Part shown: positions 1 through 6,483 of the stretch, one piece after another
Layout: each line of letters begins with the position of its first letter
Position numbering within the stretch: position 1 is the first letter of the stretch
Assembly (NCBI GenBank): GCA_016550425.1
Contig: JABXGS010000190.1
Location: 1-17,426, forward strand
Reading direction: 5' to 3'
DNA: 17,426 nucleotides
From: an archaeon
Lineage (GTDB): Archaea > Asgardarchaeota > Hermodarchaeia > Hermodarchaeales > Hermodarchaeaceae
Translations under genes and position numbers: made by a program
The notes under the pieces: model-generated
What the model was told of the DNA's origin: nothing
The model's input: only the letters and a program-made list of their open reading frames with translations
The model's database searches: none

Positions 1-883
1 GCTGTCCTCCCGCGGAATGTGTGGCTAAGTAATAACTAGTGACATTAACACTATGTGAAATAATGCTTGTTGTTTCATAGTTAGGACTCGCACACCAGGT
101 GAAATCACGGACTGGACCGGTTTGGAAATTCCATGATTTTGTTGACGCTCCCATATTGATGGTTTGCAGTTCACCGGTTGCAGCAACAATATAATCCTCG
201 GGTACTGTGATGGCAACATCATAAATGGCTACATCATGGTAGAAGCTTTCCCCCATATGCGAGTACGGTTTCGTATCCCAGCCTCGATCATCATAGACTG
301 CAACGATGGGATGCCAATTCCCCATATTATAAGCTAAGAACTCAAAGGGGTCTGTCCGATGGAACCAACCAAACCGATCACCACTTTCCGGAACCATCAC
401 TTGCCACGAGACCGTTAGAGTAACATTTCCACCAGGTGGTAGTTGCCCTGGTCCTGAGCTCCCAACTAGATCTACTTCTAATACCGTTTGGTCTGTGCCA
501 CTTATAGTATAACTAAGAGGATTGCTAGTATACATAACATCGAAGATTTCAATCCAACCATCAGGTTTGAAGGCGTTGGGATACAGATGGAAGTACAATT
601 TAGAAAATGCCACATTTGCGTGATTCACATAGTTAATCGCTGTAATTCCATTGACAATATGACTTACATCTTGGAGAAAGGCAGTAATCGTATAATTTGT
701 GATGGGTGATGGTGCAGCCATTGGGGCGTGATTCACCTCAGAGGTCAGTTGAGCTATTAAATTCGGCTCAGAGTTGGGTTCAGAAGAGTGGAGAGTAACT
801 GGAGTCAGAAGTGGAAAAAGGAAAGACAAAGCAAGGGTACACCCAATAACGAAACCCAAGACTAAACGCAGCCGCAAGGTCAC
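1..883 (-). CDS. Secreted M1-family-like metallopeptidase, N-terminal part (runs off the left edge)
   Basis: The gene reads leftward from a GTG at 881-883 and stays open to base 1, giving 294 residues with no stop. An in-frame TAG lies a short way upstream. Residues 1-30 form a signal peptide or N-anchor: basic start (TLRLR) and a long hydrophobic run. The rest resembles the beta-rich N-terminal domain of M1 aminopeptidases: an ITNYTITAFLQD strand, then KLYFHLYPNAF, then GWFHRTDPFEFLAYNMGNWH and, near the edge, DVAIYDVAITVPEDYIVAATGEL. The HExxH zinc motif of this family would lie beyond the window, so catalysis cannot be checked. Role inferred: extracellular or surface peptide hydrolysis. 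No strong Shine-Dalgarno site precedes the GTG; an in-frame TTG three codons upstream is an alternative start. Family call is from pattern recognition of the N-terminal domain only. Confidence 0.72.
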   Translation of the reverse strand, partial: MTLRLRLVLGFVIGCTLALSFLFPLLTPVTLHSSEPNSEPNLIAQLTSEVNHAPMAAPSPITNYTITAFLQDVSHIVNGITAINYVNHANVAFSKLYFHLYPNAFKPDGWIEIFDVMYTSNPLSYTISGTDQTVLEVDLVGSSGPGQLPPGGNVTLTVSWQVMVPESGDRFGWFHRTDPFEFLAYNMGNWHPIVAVYDDRGWDTKPYSHMGESFYHDVAIYDVAITVPEDYIVAATGELQTINMGASTKSWNFQTGPVRDFTWCASPNYETTSIISHSVNVTSYYLATHSAGGQ

Positions 884-908
884 TTCTATCAACTCTTGAA
901 AAGGTTTA

Positions 909-955
909 GAAGACTATGAAAATAAAGTCTTCGAAGGGAGCAGTTGCACCCTTCG
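909..955 (-). terminator. Tandem hairpins after the feo operon
   Basis: Two perfect 7-bp inverted repeats sit side by side. CGAAGGG (932-938) pairs with CCCTTCG (949-955) around a 10-nt loop; GAAGACT (909-915) pairs with AGTCTTC (926-932) around a 10-nt A/T-rich loop. Read on the minus strand, the GC-rich hairpin comes first, about 50 nt after the stop of the last feo-operon gene, and is followed by AAGACTTTATTTTC. This fits transcription termination of the feo operon. The T-rich stretch could also hold the promoter of the downstream peptidase gene. Confidence 0.45.
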
Positions 956-1006
956 GATAAAATTAGTAAATCCATTAAATGATTTGGAAAATGTCCTGAA
1001 AGAGAA

Positions 1007-1156
1007 CTAAGCTTCTTCAGGTACATCAGGAAATTCGTATCCACAACTTGGGCAAGCTATGGCACCGCATGCACGGGCCATCATGCAACCTGCGCATCCT
1101 GTTGCTTGAGCCTTTTCGAAGACTGTTCCGCACATTGGACATCGGTAATTCGTCAT
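1007..1156 (-). CDS. Small Cys-rich zinc-ribbon protein of the iron-transport operon (49 aa)
   Basis: A 49-residue protein, MTNYRCPMCG...CPSCGYEFPDVPEEA. It has six cysteines: CPMC (residues 6-9), C21 and C24 in a CAGC unit, C30 in ARACG, and CPSC (35-38). The order CPxCG - CxxC - C - CPxCGYEF matches small two-knuckle zinc-ribbon proteins that I know from FeoB neighbourhoods in archaea, with a central GCP..C.L.RCPNCGYEF-like part. A GGAGGT Shine-Dalgarno site (minus-strand reading of 1165-1170) lies 8 nt before the ATG. It is the third gene of the operon, 64 bp after feoB, and is followed by hairpins. Role in metal binding or FeoB support is inferred from context; no enzyme motif is present. 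Confidence 0.82.
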   Translation of the reverse strand: MTNYRCPMCGTVFEKAQATGCAGCMMARACGAIACPSCGYEFPDVPEEA

Positions 1157-1220
1157 GATGTTGTACCTCCATTGTTTGGTGTGAGTTGTCTGTTTTTACT
1201 AATATTTCACCTTTTAGAGT

Positions 1221-3410
1221 TTATGGAAATCCCAGTCCAATGAGCGTCCAATTAGCGATGCCACCAACAAAGAAGGCAAGGAAGATCGTGGTTGTAGCAA
1301 GGATGAGCGTATATTTCCAGCGATACTCACGTACCAGCACTGCAACCGTAGCGATACAGGGAATATAGAGAGTAGTGATAAGGGCAAAAACGAAGAGTTG
1401 ACGAGTGGTCATGAAAGTGTTCAGGGGACCATTTGCAAGAATGATGAGAAGTTCAACCGTGAGTTCTTTTCGTAGGATTCCGTAAACGAGAGCCGCAGCA
1501 GTTTCAGGTGGTAGTCCTAACCAGCCAACTACTAAAGGTGCAGTCCAGATGCTTACCATATGGAGATAAGAGAAATCAGGAGTGGGAAAATATAGAAGCA
1601 AGCCTAGGATCGCTCCACCAATGATAATTAGAGGAAGGGCAATGTAAACGAATTCTCGGAACCGGAGCCAGGTTTTTTTCAAGGTTGGTGTAATGCGTGG
1701 GGCCCTAAGTGGAGGAATTTCCATCACAAGCCCGTGAGAAGTTCCAGGTAAGGTGTGTTGGAGAAGTGCTCCGAGACCAATGATGATGGCGAATACAATC
1801 CCAAGAATAAGGAAAGCAAGCCAGACAGATGCATAAACGCCAACCGTGCCGAGAACTACTGCAAGTTGTGCAGAGCAAGGGACAAGAACAACAAGAAATC
1901 CTGCAATAAGACGCTCACGTCTAGTGTTTAGGATTCGTGTTCCAAGTACAGCTGGTACATTACAACCCATCCCAGTAAGTAGTGGAATAATGGCACGACC
2001 ATGAAGACCAAGGCGATGCATGAATGCATCCAACAGGAAAGCAATGCGGGCGAGATAGCCAGTATCTTCGAGGATGGAGAGTATGATATAGAAAGTAGCG
2101 ACGAATGGAACGGCTATAAAGAGCCAAGCCTGGATTCCAAGCACAAGACCATAGTAGAGGATAATCTGAATAATTGGAGAAGGGATAAAAGTTGTTATGA
2201 GGAATTCTGCGTTAGGATTGATGAAGGTTTCCCAGAACTCTCCGACAGTAGCATCAAAGATTGATCCGATTGCAAACATGAAAAGAAGTGAACCAATAAG
2301 AACGAGTATAGCTAAAGGCAGCCCTAGTATACGATGGGTAAGTATGTTGGAAATTTTCTCGGTGAGTTGAACACGTTTAGCTTCCCCATATTGAACTTGC
2401 TCGGTGAGATAAAGAGCATACTGTTGCCTTTTTTCCCCTAAGACTAAGACGACATCTGCCTCAAATTCTAGTTCGATCTCATTGCGGATCTGGTCAACAA
2501 GTTTTACTGCATCTTCTGAGTCTAGAGCGTTTTCAACGCATTCAGCGCAGCGCGAGTATCGTTCAAGTAATTGTTGAGAAACAATGCGGAGAGGTAGATT
2601 CAGAGGACAAAGCTGAATTTTTGCAAGATGCTGTTCCAACGTTCGAAGTTTGGCTTCAATTCCATCTGGGAATAATAATCGGCGCGGATTCTGTTGGGTT
2701 CCTTCCTGTAGCCCTGTTTTTGCAGCGGTTCGAAGAAGAAGCGTCAAATTGGTTCCGTGTATTGCCACTGTAGGAATCACCGGTACACCGAGAAGAGCTT
2801 GAAGTTTTTGAACATCAATTTCTATACCCATCCGTTTTGCTAGATCAACTTGGTTCAAACAAACGACTATCGGAATGTCAAACTCTAAAAGACCAGTAGT
2901 GAGAAGTAAGTTCCGAGGAAGGTTAGTTGCATCAATTACGTTAACAATAACATCAGGAGTATCCTGCTGTAAATAACGAAGCGTCACCTTCTCATCTTCG
3001 GTTGACGGACTAATAACCGTGTACGAACCAGGTAAATCCACAATATCGAGTCGAATACCTTCAGTTTCATCGAAGAAGTCTTTTTTGGCCCATCGTTTCA
3101 TGTGATAGCCAAACCCTTTTCGTCGCCGACCCCGTCGTCTAGGTTTTTCTCCTTCTTGTGGAGTATCCCAGTTTTTGATTCCAGGATGCCACTGTGGTGA
3201 GTATACATCGTGACGGGAAAGAAAGACCTTACCTTCGAGAATTTCAACAGTGGTTCCAGGATAATTAGAAACAATAGCACCAAGGCCAGTCCAGTTGTTG
3301 AAGATCACGCTCTTTCCTACATTGGGTTGACCTACGAGGGCAATACGCAGCTGATCTTTTTCTTTGAATCGTGGTGTCCGACGGCGTTTACCTTTCCACG
3401 GTCCTCTCAT
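1221..3410 (-). CDS. feoB: Ferrous iron transport protein B (GTPase-coupled Fe2+ permease)
   Basis: FeoB takes up Fe2+ across the cytoplasmic membrane and carries its own G domain. The 729 residues show G1 GQPNVGKS (27-34), G2 GTTVE (52-56), G3 DLPG (125-128), G4 NQVD (186-189) and G5 near AIHG (216-219). A helical linker rich in E/K follows, then a multi-span membrane part with the hallmark GMGCNVPA, the first gate VPCSAQL and the second gate IPCIATV, each with its cysteine. Length is close to the usual 650-770. G2 and G3 lie 72 residues apart rather than about 20 as in E. coli FeoB, because of an insertion (about 62-115) with a strongly basic patch (PRRRGRRRKGF). The N-terminus is also basic. 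A GGGTGAT Shine-Dalgarno site ends 2 nt before the ATG. It begins 20 bp after the dtxR stop, so one transcript is likely. Confidence 0.97.
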   Translation of the reverse strand: MRGPWKGKRRRTPRFKEKDQLRIALVGQPNVGKSVIFNNWTGLGAIVSNYPGTTVEILEGKVFLSRHDVYSPQWHPGIKNWDTPQEGEKPRRRGRRRKGFGYHMKRWAKKDFFDETEGIRLDIVDLPGSYTVISPSTEDEKVTLRYLQQDTPDVIVNVIDATNLPRNLLLTTGLLEFDIPIVVCLNQVDLAKRMGIEIDVQKLQALLGVPVIPTVAIHGTNLTLLLRTAAKTGLQEGTQQNPRRLLFPDGIEAKLRTLEQHLAKIQLCPLNLPLRIVSQQLLERYSRCAECVENALDSEDAVKLVDQIRNEIELEFEADVVLVLGEKRQQYALYLTEQVQYGEAKRVQLTEKISNILTHRILGLPLAILVLIGSLLFMFAIGSIFDATVGEFWETFINPNAEFLITTFIPSPIIQIILYYGLVLGIQAWLFIAVPFVATFYIILSILEDTGYLARIAFLLDAFMHRLGLHGRAIIPLLTGMGCNVPAVLGTRILNTRRERLIAGFLVVLVPCSAQLAVVLGTVGVYASVWLAFLILGIVFAIIIGLGALLQHTLPGTSHGLVMEIPPLRAPRITPTLKKTWLRFREFVYIALPLIIIGGAILGLLLYFPTPDFSYLHMVSIWTAPLVVGWLGLPPETAAALVYGILRKELTVELLIILANGPLNTFMTTRQLFVFALITTLYIPCIATVAVLVREYRWKYTLILATTTIFLAFFVGGIANWTLIGLGFP

Positions 3411-3430
3411 ATATCACCCACCCCGCTGAA

Positions 3431-4174
3431 TTATTCCTCAAAATCGCGACGGATTCGAACACGTTTAGCTAGTTCTGCACTTAGGGCAAAGTGGGCAGTT
3501 CCCAATTCGATTAAAAGCGTATCTCCGACAGGTGAAACCTGTATAACCCGGACTGTTTCACCAGGCAACATTCCCATCGAAGACATCATGCGAAGCAAAT
3601 CAATATTCTCATCGCTAATACAATCGATGACCGCAACTTCACCCTGCTCAAGGTCTGCCAGAGTCAATTCAGATATTGGCGTCACGGTTCCATCCGATTC
3701 CGGAATGGGATTTCCATGGGGGCAGGTGGCAGGATCTTCAAGTTTATCAAGGACGTTTTGACAAAGTTCTGGGGTCAGAAGGTGTTCCCACTCACAAGCT
3801 ACATCATGGGCTTCTTCCCAGCTGACTCCTAGCAAATCAACTAATAATCGCTCTGCAATTCTATGACGACGTAGCACATCTAGCGCTAGCCTCCTCCCTT
3901 TTGCAGTTAGCCGAACACCTCGACTTTTTTCGTATTTGAGGTATTTTTTCTCTGCTAATTTTTGGACCATTTGAGTAACGCTGGGTGGTTTAATATTGAG
4001 GACTTCTGCTAACTCTCCAGTTTTTGCGTACTCTTGATCATTTTGAAGGAGCCGAAAAATCGCTTCAAGATATTCCTCGATTGTTGCGTTTGGTATATCA
4101 AATTTAGGATTACTTGAGGTTGATTTGGATTCTTCTTTTCTGATTTCTGGTTGGGTTTGGGATGCAGGAGCCAT
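3431..4174 (-). CDS. DtxR-family iron-dependent regulator with C-terminal FeoA/SH3 domain
   Basis: This 247-residue protein has an unstructured N-terminal tail (1-28), a winged helix (about 32-92, with KTGELAEVLN and the recognition helix PPSVTQMVQKL), a dimerisation/metal region and a FeoA-like SH3 domain (about 170-243). Metal ligands expected in DtxR are visible: H104 and E108 in HRIAERLL, and C127, E130 and H131 in CEWEH, followed by CPHGNPIP. The residue matching DtxR Met10 appears to be glutamate (IEEYLEAI), so the second metal site may differ from DtxR. In this family metal-bound dimers repress iron-uptake genes. Here it heads the feoB operon and its own promoter carries a matching palindrome, which points to autoregulation. 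No Shine-Dalgarno site precedes the ATG, and the TATA box lies about 26 bp upstream, so the mRNA is probably leaderless. Fe2+ rather than Mn2+ as effector is inferred from feoB. Confidence 0.93.
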   Translation of the reverse strand: MAPASQTQPEIRKEESKSTSSNPKFDIPNATIEEYLEAIFRLLQNDQEYAKTGELAEVLNIKPPSVTQMVQKLAEKKYLKYEKSRGVRLTAKGRRLALDVLRRHRIAERLLVDLLGVSWEEAHDVACEWEHLLTPELCQNVLDKLEDPATCPHGNPIPESDGTVTPISELTLADLEQGEVAVIDCISDENIDLLRMMSSMGMLPGETVRVIQVSPVGDTLLIELGTAHFALSAELAKRVRIRRDFEE

Positions 4175-4181
4175 GATTCAA

Positions 4182-4199
4182 ATTTAGGCTTGCCTAAAT
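4182..4199 (-). promoter_or_regulatory. DtxR-like operator palindrome at the feo operon promoter
   Basis: ATTTAGGC-TT-GCCTAAAT is a perfect inverted repeat with 8-bp arms and a 2-nt centre. It resembles the TTAGGnTnnnCTAA pattern bound by DtxR/IdeR-type repressors. It ends 8 bp before the dtxR start codon and overlaps the TATA element, so a bound repressor would block TBP/TFB or RNA polymerase. Confidence 0.75.
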
Positions 4200-4204
4200 A
4201 TAAG
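4195..4204 (-). promoter_or_regulatory. TATA box of the dtxR-feoB operon
   Basis: On the minus strand the sequence CTTATATTTA lies with its centre about 26 bp before the A of the dtxR ATG (4174). That is the normal archaeal TATA-to-start distance, so transcription should begin at or near the ATG itself. The absence of any Shine-Dalgarno site agrees with a leaderless transcript. Confidence 0.6.
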
Positions 4205-4238
4205 TCTTTACATCGTATTAGCTTTTCCTATTCGCTGC

Positions 4239-5150
4239 CTACACTAATCCCAATACCTGAGCACACATCAAAAAATACAAAACCAAAGACCTAGCTGAAC
4301 CCCATTGTTCAGCAATATTTTCTACATCTGATCGTTTAACCGGTTTGCCACGCAGGTAGAGCTGAGAAATGATTTGGCGGATACCTAAATCATCAGCAGG
4401 GAACACCTCAAGGCGACGTAACCCTGTTAAAACTGCTAATTCAGCAGTCCAGAGACCTATTCCTCGAAGAGCATCAAGCTCAGTAATAACGGCAAGCGTA
4501 TCGAGTAATGCAAGTTCCTTTAAGTTGAATGACCCATCGGAGAGTGCCTTGAATAAACTCTTCAAATATGGCACTTTATATCCGAGTTTACAGGCACGTA
4601 ATTTACTATCAGGAAGGGCATGCAGAGTTTCCAAAGAAGGAAACCCAAATAATTGCTCTTCACCAATTTGGCAACGTGGCCCATATTCTAACACGAGACG
4701 TCTGGTCACTTGATTAGCAGATCGAAAACTCACCTGTTGTTGAATTATCGCTTTCACAATTGCTTCAAAGAATGTGGGCTGACTAAAAGGACGTAGCCCG
4801 CGCAACGGTTTTTCCAGATGCGCAATCACAGGGTCTTTTTTCATCGCTGAAAGAATAGGTCGGGTATCAATATCCCAACCCAGAAGCCATTCTATTCGAG
4901 CTGTGATAGCTCTATGATCCCCACCATATTGAGCAGGCCATTGCACTTGCAACCTTGGCTGCTTCCCCTTTTGTAGTTGGATGACGCGCACAGGAACTAA
5001 ATTGTTATTAATAGAAAGACAGCGAGCAAAATCCCCCGGTCGTTTGTACTCAGGGACCGGCTGAACATCGGCATAAATCCAACTATCAACTGTCGTATCC
5101 AAATCAAACGGTCTTTCAAGCTGTACTTGGAAGCCATGAACATCAGACAT
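4239..5150 (-). CDS. alkA: DNA-3-methyladenine glycosylase, AlkA/HhH-GPD type
   Basis: AlkA-type enzymes remove alkylated purines from DNA in base-excision repair. The 303 residues have an N-terminal alpha/beta domain (1-115) like the AlkA N-terminal part, then the HhH-GPD domain: RPFSQPTFFEAIVKAIIQQQVS (120-141), the helix-hairpin-helix LRGIGLWTAE (228-237) and FPADDLGIRQ (250-259), where D254 is the expected catalytic aspartate. No iron-sulfur Cys cluster follows, unlike Nth/MutY. Start: a G-rich stretch (GGGGGGCTA) directly precedes the ATG. It ends 64 bp upstream of the dtxR start and is transcribed in the same direction, but the strong TATA/operator between them suggests separate control. 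Substrate range (3-methyladenine, hypoxanthine and others) cannot be told from sequence. Confidence 0.92.
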   Translation of the reverse strand: MSDVHGFQVQLERPFDLDTTVDSWIYADVQPVPEYKRPGDFARCLSINNNLVPVRVIQLQKGKQPRLQVQWPAQYGGDHRAITARIEWLLGWDIDTRPILSAMKKDPVIAHLEKPLRGLRPFSQPTFFEAIVKAIIQQQVSFRSANQVTRRLVLEYGPRCQIGEEQLFGFPSLETLHALPDSKLRACKLGYKVPYLKSLFKALSDGSFNLKELALLDTLAVITELDALRGIGLWTAELAVLTGLRRLEVFPADDLGIRQIISQLYLRGKPVKRSDVENIAEQWGSARSLVLYFLMCAQVLGLV

Positions 5151-5175
5151 TAGCCCCCCGCTTTACCAGAAGAAG

Positions 5176-5187
5176 TATTTTATCTTA
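5176..5187 (-). promoter_or_regulatory. Possible TATA element for the glycosylase gene
   Basis: The minus-strand sequence TAAGATAAAATA lies about 30 bp upstream of the ATG at 5150. It would place the transcription start just before the start codon. The match to an archaeal A-box is only fair. Confidence 0.3.
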
Positions 5188-5229
5188 TGCTTCTATCGTG
5201 GATAGAATTAATAAGGCGTCCATGAGTTG

Positions 5230-5237
5230 TTATAAAA
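5230..5237 (+). promoter_or_regulatory. TATA box for the TrmB-like regulator gene
   Basis: TTATAAAA is a near-ideal archaeal A-box. It predicts a transcription start near 5258-5262, leaving a leader of about 55 nt before the ATG at 5316. A GTGAT Shine-Dalgarno-like site (5303-5307) precedes the start codon. Confidence 0.5.
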
Positions 5238-5315
5238 TGTGGCTCAACCGTCCACAACACTCTTATTCCATCAAAAACATACTCAACCATAAACACCAGA
5301 GTGTGATAAAAAAAA

Positions 5316-5696
5316 ATGGCAATGCTTGGTGTCCAACGAATCATGACAGGTCAAAATGTTGAGGTCAGCGACGTCATGCATTGTTTTCTCGGCCTCCGCA
5401 CACTTGAAATCGATGTCTACTTCAACCTTCTAAAAGGACAAGCCACCGTGAAAGAGGTTGCTACAGCCCTCAGAAGCAATCGGAGCTCTGTTCAACGTGC
5501 TATACAGAACCTTGTACAACGAGGATTTGCCCACCGCCGAACCCGAACATTACGTAAAGGCGGCTACGAATACGTGTACGAGGCAGTTAATCTCGCCACA
5601 ATGAAAGATTTGATTAAAGGCGCCCTTGACACCTTCTATCAGCAAATTGAAGAATTCCTGGATCAGTATTGGGCAAAATCGGAAAAAACCACATAG
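5316..5696 (+). CDS. TrmB-like winged helix-turn-helix transcriptional regulator
   Basis: The 126-residue protein has a winged helix: a first helix LRTLEIDVYFNLLKG (27-41), then VKEVATALRSNRSSVQRAIQNLVQRGFAHRR (45-75), then a wing with KGGYEYVYEAV (81-91). A last amphipathic helix (95-118), MKDLIKGALDTFYQQIEEFLDQY, is a likely dimerisation helix. It lacks the sugar-binding C-terminal domain of full-length TrmB proteins, so it belongs with the short stand-alone forms common in archaea. No ligand is evident. It lies just upstream of the CxxC membrane protein and thioredoxin genes in the same direction, separated by 119 bp holding hairpins, so it may or may not control them. C23 is its only cysteine. 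Confidence 0.85.
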   Translation: MAMLGVQRIMTGQNVEVSDVMHCFLGLRTLEIDVYFNLLKGQATVKEVATALRSNRSSVQRAIQNLVQRGFAHRRTRTLRKGGYEYVYEAVNLATMKDLIKGALDTFYQQIEEFLDQYWAKSEKTT

Positions 5697-5733
5697 GTGG
5701 TTGTGCACTGTTGTGGCACAATCGATATCTTTT
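5687..5733 (+). terminator. Hairpins and T-run after the TrmB-like gene
   Basis: AACCAC (5687-5692) and GTGGTT (5697-5702) pair across a 4-nt loop that holds the stop codon. TTGTGC (5701-5706) pairs with GCACAA (5716-5721). A T-rich run, ATCTTTTTAG, ends at about 5734. The two hairpins share bases and could not both form fully. Termination is the simplest reading. Confidence 0.4.
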
Positions 5734-5763
5734 TAGGGGATTCACCATACACCAACTTTAGAA

Positions 5764-5794
5764 CTGCACAATAAGGATAAAGATCCTTTTGCAG
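5764..5794 (+). promoter_or_regulatory. Composite hairpin just upstream of the CxxC membrane protein
   Basis: CTGCA (5764-5768) pairs with TGCAG (5790-5794), and inside it AAGGAT (5773-5778) pairs with ATCCTT (5783-5788) around the loop AAAG. An internal loop (CAAT against T) separates the two stems, giving 11 bp in all. It ends 21 bp before the ATG. It may be a terminator for the gene upstream, a 5' leader structure, or an operator. Confidence 0.4.
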
Positions 5795-5815
5795 TATAAT
5801 GGACGGTGAACTATA

Positions 5816-6046
5816 ATGGCATCAATTGGCTGTCCCTTCTGTACCAAGACTGGAATCGCCATGGTCATAACAGGTCTAGCACTGGTCTTACTCAGCGTCA
5901 CAATAGCCATTCCATGGCTAGCCATCATCGGCTTAGTCTTTTTGATCGCTGCATACATCGTCCCAGGATTCGTGAGTGGACGCAGTTGTCATGGTGAAGG
6001 CTGCACTAATCCCTCACACAACCATGGAGAGGAGGACTCACAATGA
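5816..6046 (+). CDS. Small two-helix membrane protein with CxxC and Cys/His-rich tail, coupled to thioredoxin
   Basis: I do not recognise this 76-residue protein. It begins MASIGCPFCT, with C6-P-F-C9 directly before the first membrane helix (about 13-31). A second helix (33-52) follows, then a polar tail with C58, H59, C63, H68 and H70 (CHGEGC, SHNH) and an acidic end. Both termini would be on the same side of the membrane, so the CxxC and the Cys/His tail could meet. A GGTGA Shine-Dalgarno site lies 6 nt before the ATG. Its TGA overlaps the ATG of the thioredoxin gene (ATGA), so the two are translationally coupled. A redox or metal-binding partner of that thioredoxin is an inference from coupling and cysteine pattern only. 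Confidence 0.75.
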   Translation: MASIGCPFCTKTGIAMVITGLALVLLSVTIAIPWLAIIGLVFLIAAYIVPGFVSGRSCHGEGCTNPSHNHGEEDSQ

Positions 6047-6462
6047 GTGATAATCCCGATCCAGAATTAGCACGTTTACGTGAACAAAAACTCAAGGAGT
6101 TACAAAATACAATGGCAACACAAACAGAAACCCCAAAAATAATACCCGGAAAAGTGCTCCACCTTTCCACCGCCGAATTCGATGAGGCCGTAAAAGACGG
6201 CGTAACCCTCGTTGATTTTTATGCGGACTGGTGTGGGCCCTGCCAAATGATGGCTCCCGTCGTGGAGAAACTTGCTCAAGAATATGCTGGGCAAGCAAAG
6301 GTCGCAAAATTGGATGTGGACCACAATATTGAGATTGCAATGCGGTATCGCGTACAAGGTGTTCCCACCTTTGGCATCTTCAAGGACGGAGTGATGGTGC
6401 ACCGCGTTGTTGGTGGTGTTGGCTATCAACCCCTGAAAGCCGCATTAGACACTTTCCTCTAA
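6043..6462 (+). CDS. Thioredoxin
   Basis: Thioredoxins reduce protein disulfides in the cytosol. The fold is complete: LVDFYADWCGPCQMMAPV with the active site WCGPC (63-67), KLDVDHN (89-95) and the cis-proline in GVPTF (107-111, P108), then a GIFKDG strand. It has no signal peptide. About 35 extra residues precede the domain; the first part (DPELARLREQKLKELQ) is a charged helix of a kind seen in some archaeal thioredoxins. GGAGG (6031-6035) lies 7 nt before the ATG. The start codon overlaps the stop of the preceding membrane-protein gene. A hairpin follows the stop. No thioredoxin reductase is in view, so the electron donor is unknown. Confidence 0.95.
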   Translation: MSDNPDPELARLREQKLKELQNTMATQTETPKIIPGKVLHLSTAEFDEAVKDGVTLVDFYADWCGPCQMMAPVVEKLAQEYAGQAKVAKLDVDHNIEIAMRYRVQGVPTFGIFKDGVMVHRVVGGVGYQPLKAALDTFL

Positions 6463-6483
6463 GAATCAATATTTCATTAACTG

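Noticed and set aside
25..709. Short frames at 25-222 (minus) and 488-709 (plus)
   Set aside because: They are in other frames of the M1-like peptidase gene, which has far better coding character and a recognisable domain.
3210..3761. Plus-strand frame of 183 codons across the feoB/dtxR junction
   Set aside because: Both strands cannot be explained at once; the minus strand encodes well-conserved FeoB and DtxR ends, and the plus frame has low-complexity Ser/Thr/Arg text with no domain.
5257..5304. ACACTC/GAGTGT pair in the leader of the TrmB-like gene
   Set aside because: Six base pairs across a 36-nt spacer are expected by chance in a sequence of this size.
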